A stretch of 64,000 nt of DNA from Halieaceae bacterium (GTDB taxonomy: Bacteria; Pseudomonadota; Gammaproteobacteria; Pseudomonadales; Halieaceae). The notes under the pieces are model-generated. The model was not told the origin of the DNA. It ran no database searches and saw only the letters and a program-made list of their open reading frames with translations. Where the stretch lies: contig CACCPA010000007.1 in assembly GCA_902547755.1 (NCBI GenBank), positions 1 through 64,000 on the forward strand, read 5' to 3'. Shown piece by piece: positions 54,781 to 64,000 of this stretch (position 1 is the first letter of the stretch; each line of letters starts with the position of its first letter). The position numbers and the translations under genes are program-made.

Positions 54781-54834
54781 TAGCGTGGCGCTCTCCGTGC
54801 GTGGAGAAGCGCCAAATACCCGGGCGCTACGCTA
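54781..54834. terminator. Overlapping hairpins between convergent peptidase genes
   Basis: TGGCGCT-CTCC at 54786-54796 pairs with GGAG-A-AGCGCCA at 54803-54814 (11 bp, one bulged A). In the alternative, TAGCGTGGCGC at 54781-54791 pairs with GCGCTACGCTA at 54824-54834 with one G-U pair. No T run follows, so this is a terminator-like fold, not a standard intrinsic terminator. The two folds exclude each other. Confidence 0.45.
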
Positions 54835-56916
54835 CCTGCCGTTTGAATCCTCTTTTCGGTAGCGCTCAAACCAAGCGAGGATGTGATCGACCTTGGTAAT
54901 GAGTCTCGACGGTCTACTCGCGATGCCGTGCGATGCTCCAGGTAAGCGCACCATGGCTGAATCCACGCCACGCAGTCGCAACGCCTGATAGAACTGCTCG
55001 GTCTCGGACATGGGTGTACGCCGATCTTCTTCGCCCGTCAGCAGAAGGGTAGGCGTAACGACATTACCTACCAAAGACAGTGGTGAACGCTTCCAATAAT
55101 GATCCAGGTGTTCCCAAGGTGGTCCGGGGAACTGATGGTAGATCTGACCCACCATCGAGTCGGCGGTCAGTGTTTTGCTCACCCAATTGATTACCGGCTT
55201 CGCTGCGACCGCCGCATTGAAGCGATCTGTCAGGCCGACGGCATAGGCCGTGGCGATGCCGCCCGCACTGCCACCTGCGATAAATAAATTATCGCCATCC
55301 ACAATGCCTCTCTCGATCAAGGCATCAATGCCTGACATGTGGTCAGCAAAGTCCTCTTCACTCGAGTACTTGTACTGGAGCAGCAGCGCAAAATCCTCGC
55401 CGTACGAGAGGCTACCCCGATGGTTATCGTAAAAAACGATGTAGCCAGCAGCGGCCATGAGCTGAAGTTCAGCTGAAAAATGGGGTCCATAGGCGAGGTG
55501 AGGGCCCCCGTGAATCTCAAGAATCAGGGGGTATTTCTTTGTGGGATCGAAATCAGGTGGTGTGATGTACCAGCCTTGGATCTCCTGGCCGTCAAACGAT
55601 GAGTTGTAGACAATCTCGTGCACCTCACCCAACGATCGGTAGTTCAGAAGATCATCGTTGAGCGCCGTGACGATTTTGGGCGTTTTACGCTGCATGACCG
55701 CGATGTCTGCGGGCCGATCGGGTCCTCCTTTTGTGTAGGCAACGACACCACCGGCCGTGTGGAACCCGCCGGATAGATAGGGCCGACCCACGCTGGTCCC
55801 GCCCAATCCTGTTGCTACTGACGAGACTGCCTTGTTCAGCGTTACCTGTTTGATGCACCGCTCACCGCGCTCATCAAAGGCAAAGTAGAGCGCTTTACCA
55901 TCGGCTCGCCACAGGATATTCGTCGCATCGCCATCGACGGCCTCGGTGAGTATGCGGACGTCCTTGGTTGACAGATCAACTGTGGCAATACGGTCGGGTG
56001 TGAAGGCCAGGGGTCTACTCTTTTCGTAGCTGATGGCCAGAAGCTTGCCGTTTGGTGAGACTGCGGGAGACCGCTCAGCACCCGGAAGGTCTGTGATTTG
56101 TGTCAGCGCACCGCTGCCAAGCGATACTGAATAGATGTCGGCTTCGTCACTGCGGAGCTCCCAATCATCCGAGCGGTCAGCAGAGAAAAAGATGGATGTG
56201 CTATCAGCCGACCAGCTCAGCCGGCCATTGTGATTGAAATCACCTGATGTGAGCTGTCGCGCTACACCTCCGTCGGCAGGGATGACGAACACATGACGGT
56301 AAGCCGGACCGACGATGCCTCGGCCATCGTATTGATAGCGTGTGGTCGTGACAGTAACCGGTGGCTGGGCCCAGACAGCACCTTCGGGTGCTTTGCGACG
56401 CTTGGCGATGGGTGGCGTCGATTTTTTAACCGACATGGTGAAGGCCAACCATTGACCATCGGGAGACCAGGTGAGGTCTGACGGGCTTTGCTGGAGGTGT
56501 GACGCGACCGACGTCTGGCCGGTATCCATCCACTGAATGTGAATCTGACTGGAGCCGGTCTCGCTCGAGACATATGCAATCTTGTCTCCCTTAGGAGACC
56601 AGCGTGGCGAGGTGCTCCGGTGCAAGTTGCTATTGAGCGGTCGATGATCACTGCCATCAATGGAGACTTGCCAAAGTGTGGCTTTGGCGGCATCGCTCAT
56701 GACGTCGAAGGAGCGACGAACATAAACCACGGACTTGCCATCAGGAGCCACCTGCGGGTCGGAGGCCCACTCCAGTTCAAAGACATCCATGGCATCCAGT
56801 GCGGGTGCTGGCTCAGAGGCCAATGAGAGCGTGCTCATCGACAGGATAAGCGCACCAAGGCTGGATTTAATGAAGATCTTGGAGAGAGAGAAAGAAATTC
56901 CTTTTGGCTTAATCAT
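54832..56916 (-). CDS. Exported S9 family prolyl oligopeptidase
   Basis: A 694-residue serine peptidase with a signal peptide ending near LSLAS (about 35). The N-terminal propeller covers about 40-420 with PD40-like repeats (WSPDGQWLAFTM, SVSPNGKL). The catalytic alpha/beta domain has S550 in GGSAGG, Asp in TGEEDRRTP and His in GASHGIASRP. The start at 56916 gives a clean signal peptide; the longer frame has none. It is divergent from the GH2 gene and converges with the M20 peptidase. Confidence 0.9.
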   Translation of the reverse strand: MIKPKGISFSLSKIFIKSSLGALILSMSTLSLASEPAPALDAMDVFELEWASDPQVAPDGKSVVYVRRSFDVMSDAAKATLWQVSIDGSDHRPLNSNLHRSTSPRWSPKGDKIAYVSSETGSSQIHIQWMDTGQTSVASHLQQSPSDLTWSPDGQWLAFTMSVKKSTPPIAKRRKAPEGAVWAQPPVTVTTTRYQYDGRGIVGPAYRHVFVIPADGGVARQLTSGDFNHNGRLSWSADSTSIFFSADRSDDWELRSDEADIYSVSLGSGALTQITDLPGAERSPAVSPNGKLLAISYEKSRPLAFTPDRIATVDLSTKDVRILTEAVDGDATNILWRADGKALYFAFDERGERCIKQVTLNKAVSSVATGLGGTSVGRPYLSGGFHTAGGVVAYTKGGPDRPADIAVMQRKTPKIVTALNDDLLNYRSLGEVHEIVYNSSFDGQEIQGWYITPPDFDPTKKYPLILEIHGGPHLAYGPHFSAELQLMAAAGYIVFYDNHRGSLSYGEDFALLLQYKYSSEEDFADHMSGIDALIERGIVDGDNLFIAGGSAGGIATAYAVGLTDRFNAAVAAKPVINWVSKTLTADSMVGQIYHQFPGPPWEHLDHYWKRSPLSLVGNVVTPTLLLTGEEDRRTPMSETEQFYQALRLRGVDSAMVRLPGASHGIASRPSRLITKVDHILAWFERYRKEDSNGR

Positions 56917-56961
56917 AGCAATTTTCTCGTGCGTGTCCGGCTGGAGACAACCGGTCCAGTG

Positions 56962-56982
56962 GGTAACTCGATGAGAGTAACC
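56962..56982. promoter_or_regulatory. Imperfect inverted repeat GGTAACTC-GATGA-GAGTAACC
   Basis: The arms match at 7 of 8 positions across a 5-nt spacer. It lies in the 185-nt gap between the S9 peptidase and the GH2/lacZ genes, about 120 nt before the GH2 start. It is a candidate operator for the galactoside locus. Confidence 0.35.
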
Positions 56983-57101
56983 AAGGGATGATTTGAAACA
57001 CAACTCAATGCGAAAGAAACGATAAGCGGCTATGGTGTGGCTCTGTGCCATCTATAACGACACAGACAGCTAAAAAAGAGAAATAAAAAGACAGTCACGA
57101 C

Positions 57102-61996
<4,895 letters not shown>

Positions 61997-62025
61997 GATA
62001 AGTAGGTATTCGGGAGTCATGGGCT

Positions 62026-63393
62026 ATGAGTGATGCTCTCGATGGGATTGACGCGATTTCGACGCGCACCAAGTTCAGTTACGGACTGGGCGCACTGGGG
62101 AAGGACTTCGCCTGCTCCATCGTTTATCTCTTTCTCATGTACTACTACACCGATGTGGCTGGTGTGCCGGCGGCGTTTGTGGGGACGTTGTTTCTCGTTG
62201 TCCGCATGATTGATGCGGTATCTGATCCGGTCATGGGCATGATCGTCGACAACACCCGCAGTCGGTTTGGAAAGTTCAGGCCCTGGATTGTCCTTGGGAC
62301 GGTGATCAACTCGCTGGCCTTGTTGGCGCTGTTCTCTGCACATCTATTCACGGGTTCGCAGCTGCTGTTGTTTGTCACCGTGACCTACATCGTCTGGGGC
62401 CTCACCTACACGATTATGGATATCCCCTTCTGGTCCATGGTGCCTGCACTGTCTGCTAGTCGTGAGGAGCGAGAGCGATTGGTTGTGTGGCCGCGCCTCT
62501 TCGCCAGCATCGCGTGGACGATCGTCGGCACCTATGGTCTCGCGAGCATCGCCTTCCTGGGTGAAGGTGATGAAGGCAAGGGTTTCCTTCTCCTCTCGGG
62601 TCTCATCATTATTGCCTTTGTCGCATCAGCGCTGATTACCTTTACGCAGGTGAAGGAGCGCGTTGCTACTCAAGTGACGAGCGAGCGCTTCTCATTTGGG
62701 GATGTGATCGCCATCTTGCGAAATAACGATCAGCTAGCTTCGCTGATTGGTTGTGTCCTTACCTTTAATATCGGCACCCAGCTGGTGGGTGGCTTTGCGA
62801 TTTACTACTTCAGCTACGCCATTGGTAAGCCCGAATTGTTTCCCATGTTTGCCTTGGTCTCCGGTATTGCCGAGATGCTTGGCATCTTCATTTTCCCGTG
62901 GCTCTGCCGACACCTGCCAAGACATTTTACCTGGTACATCGCCAGCGTTTTCGCTCTTGCCTGCAGTTTAGTCCTGCTGGCAGGAAGCATCGTGGCACCC
63001 GAGAGTGGCGTCTTGGTCGCTGTCGCTGGCGCGCTACTGAAGTTTGGTGGTGGTATTGCCAATGGCTTGGGCACGGTCATGCTCGCCGATGTCGTTGATT
63101 ACGGTCATTACAAGACGGGGAAGCGCAGCGAGAGCATTATTTTTTCAGTCCAGACCATGCTGGTGAAGTTCGCAGGAGCTTTCGCCGGTTTTTTCATCGG
63201 AGTTGGGTTATCGCTCATCGGTTACGTACCCAATGAGATCCAAAGCGAGGCGACAGTATTTGGCTTAAGAGCCCTGATGATTGGTCTTCCGGTTTTCTTT
63301 CTGATCGGGAGTATCTGGGCATATCGACAAACGTTTCGTTTGCACGGTGAGTTGCACCAGCGAGTCTCCGATTTTATCTCCAAGCAGCGATAG
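62026..63393 (+). CDS. Glycoside-pentoside-hexuronide (GPH) cation symporter
   Basis: A 455-residue inner membrane transporter of the MFS_2/GPH (melibiose carrier-like) group, twelve hydrophobic spans. The family segment DPVMGMIVDNTRSRFGKFRP covers residues about 67-86. It should import beta-galactosides or the GH2 substrate with a cation. It follows lacZ by 30 nt with a shared operon likely. It converges with the aminotransferase 11 nt away. Confidence 0.92.
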   Translation: MSDALDGIDAISTRTKFSYGLGALGKDFACSIVYLFLMYYYTDVAGVPAAFVGTLFLVVRMIDAVSDPVMGMIVDNTRSRFGKFRPWIVLGTVINSLALLALFSAHLFTGSQLLLFVTVTYIVWGLTYTIMDIPFWSMVPALSASREERERLVVWPRLFASIAWTIVGTYGLASIAFLGEGDEGKGFLLLSGLIIIAFVASALITFTQVKERVATQVTSERFSFGDVIAILRNNDQLASLIGCVLTFNIGTQLVGGFAIYYFSYAIGKPELFPMFALVSGIAEMLGIFIFPWLCRHLPRHFTWYIASVFALACSLVLLAGSIVAPESGVLVAVAGALLKFGGGIANGLGTVMLADVVDYGHYKTGKRSESIIFSVQTMLVKFAGAFAGFFIGVGLSLIGYVPNEIQSEATVFGLRALMIGLPVFFLIGSIWAYRQTFRLHGELHQRVSDFISKQR

Positions 63394-63403
63394 CAAAACT
63401 GGC

Positions 63404-64000
63404 TTATGGCGGCAGATTTGTCTTCAGGTACGCAGACATTTCAGATAGGCCTGCCTCGAGAATTTCTCGTTCATTGGCGTAGCCAATTCGCACATAACCC
63501 TCCATGTCGAAGGCATCCCCCGGTGTGAGCATAACCCCCGTCTTTTCGAGGAGGTCGATACAGAATTCTCTGCAGCTCATGGGAATGTCGAGTTTCAACA
63601 TTGCGGTGGTACCGGCGCGCGGTTTGACCCAGTCAACTCGTGGCTCGTTTTTAATCCAGTTATCCAAAATCGCAAGATTTTCTCGCGTTATTGCCTGGCT
63701 TCGTGCCAGTACTTTGTCAGCATTCTCAAGCGCCATGGCCGCAAAGTGGTCGTTAATCATGCCAACGGAAATAGTGTCGTAATCACGATGAATCATGATC
63801 TTATCGGTCAGCTCTTTTGGCGCTAGAACCCATCCGACACGAAGACCGGCGAGGGAGAATACTTTCGACATACCCGCTGTACTGATGCCTTTATGGTAGA
63901 TGTCGACAATGGAAGGGACCATCCCGTCTCCGACTTGGCCGGTCCCTCGATAGACCTCGTCACAGAGTAGATAAGCCCCGACCGAGTCGGCAATCTCAGC
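63404..64000 (-). CDS. Class I/II aminotransferase (5' end outside window)
   Basis: The C-terminal 198 residues of a PLP-dependent aminotransferase; the frame is open to the window edge (LLCDEVYRG at the right). STAGMSKVFSLAGLRVGW holds the PLP lysine (in GMSKVF) and the following arginine. VMLTPGDAFDMEGYVRIGYAN near the end carries the substrate carboxylate-binding Arg. The substrate cannot be told from this part. It converges with the transporter. Confidence 0.88.
   Translation of the reverse strand, partial: AEIADSVGAYLLCDEVYRGTGQVGDGMVPSIVDIYHKGISTAGMSKVFSLAGLRVGWVLAPKELTDKIMIHRDYDTISVGMINDHFAAMALENADKVLARSQAITRENLAILDNWIKNEPRVDWVKPRAGTTAMLKLDIPMSCREFCIDLLEKTGVMLTPGDAFDMEGYVRIGYANEREILEAGLSEMSAYLKTNLPP

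Overview
The window reads as a chromosomal segment of a free-living, aerobic, probably marine gammaproteobacterium. I infer something near the OM60/NOR5 (Halieaceae) type from the mix of oxygenases, CoA and phytanoyl-CoA enzymes, CGGGGG-type lipoproteins and moderate GC. No rRNA in the window proves this. Coding density is high, and I saw no rRNA, tRNA, CRISPR array, insertion sequence or prophage. Two genes are cut by the window edges: formate-tetrahydrofolate ligase on the left and a class I aminotransferase on the right.

Layout. 0-6.5 kb: fhs with a terminator, an interrupted two-domain secreted protein, two GFA-fold zinc proteins, a small ABM-type monooxygenase, trmL, a TauD-type dioxygenase and a TVP38-type membrane protein. 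6.7-12.4 kb: a stand-alone molybdopterin oxidoreductase, then galT and galK flanking a broken metallo-beta-lactamase-fold lipoprotein gene. 12.5-18 kb: two very large lipoproteins, one with a beta-propeller, two c-type heme sites and a jelly-roll end, the other with a cadherin-like domain and an amicyanin-like copper site. 18-19.6 kb (minus strand): a two-gene operon whose first gene has an in-frame UGA exactly at the U of the UGSC (seleno)protein motif, so a selenoprotein is likely. 19.7-28.3 kb: aldo/keto reductase, VOC protein, enoyl-CoA hydratase, exported sulfatase, and a tightly coupled four-gene aromatic catabolic operon (extradiol dioxygenase, FAH hydrolase, flavin hydroxylase, GST-like protein). 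28.3-36.6 kb: MpaB-type oxygenase, TPR protein, alpha/beta hydrolase, and a TetR - CurA-like reductase - Rieske oxygenase (frameshifted) - PhyH group. 36.8-43 kb: two amidohydrolases (one fused to a TolB-like propeller), a small exported protein and a LysR regulator. 43-54.7 kb: PhoX-like protein, MOSC protein, copper amine oxidase, Tag-like glycosylase, EamA transporter, alpha/beta hydrolase, Nudix, malonyl-CoA decarboxylase and M20 peptidase. 54.8-64 kb: S9 peptidase, then a beta-galactoside locus (GH2, lacZ, GPH transporter).

How the genes fit together. The GPH transporter, LacZ and second GH2 enzyme at the right end would supply galactose to GalK and GalT about 50 kb away; no galE is visible. 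The sulfatase and the ring-cleavage operon could together process sulfated phenolics, which is inference. The two large lipoproteins could pass electrons between heme and copper sites.

Three genes outside the selenoprotein are interrupted by very small lesions: a TGA, a TAG and a 2-nt duplication. The flanking frames still encode conserved family motifs, so these are recent decay or sequence error. Several intergenic inverted or direct repeats are listed as candidate operators, and one 5' UTR fold would bury a ribosome binding site.
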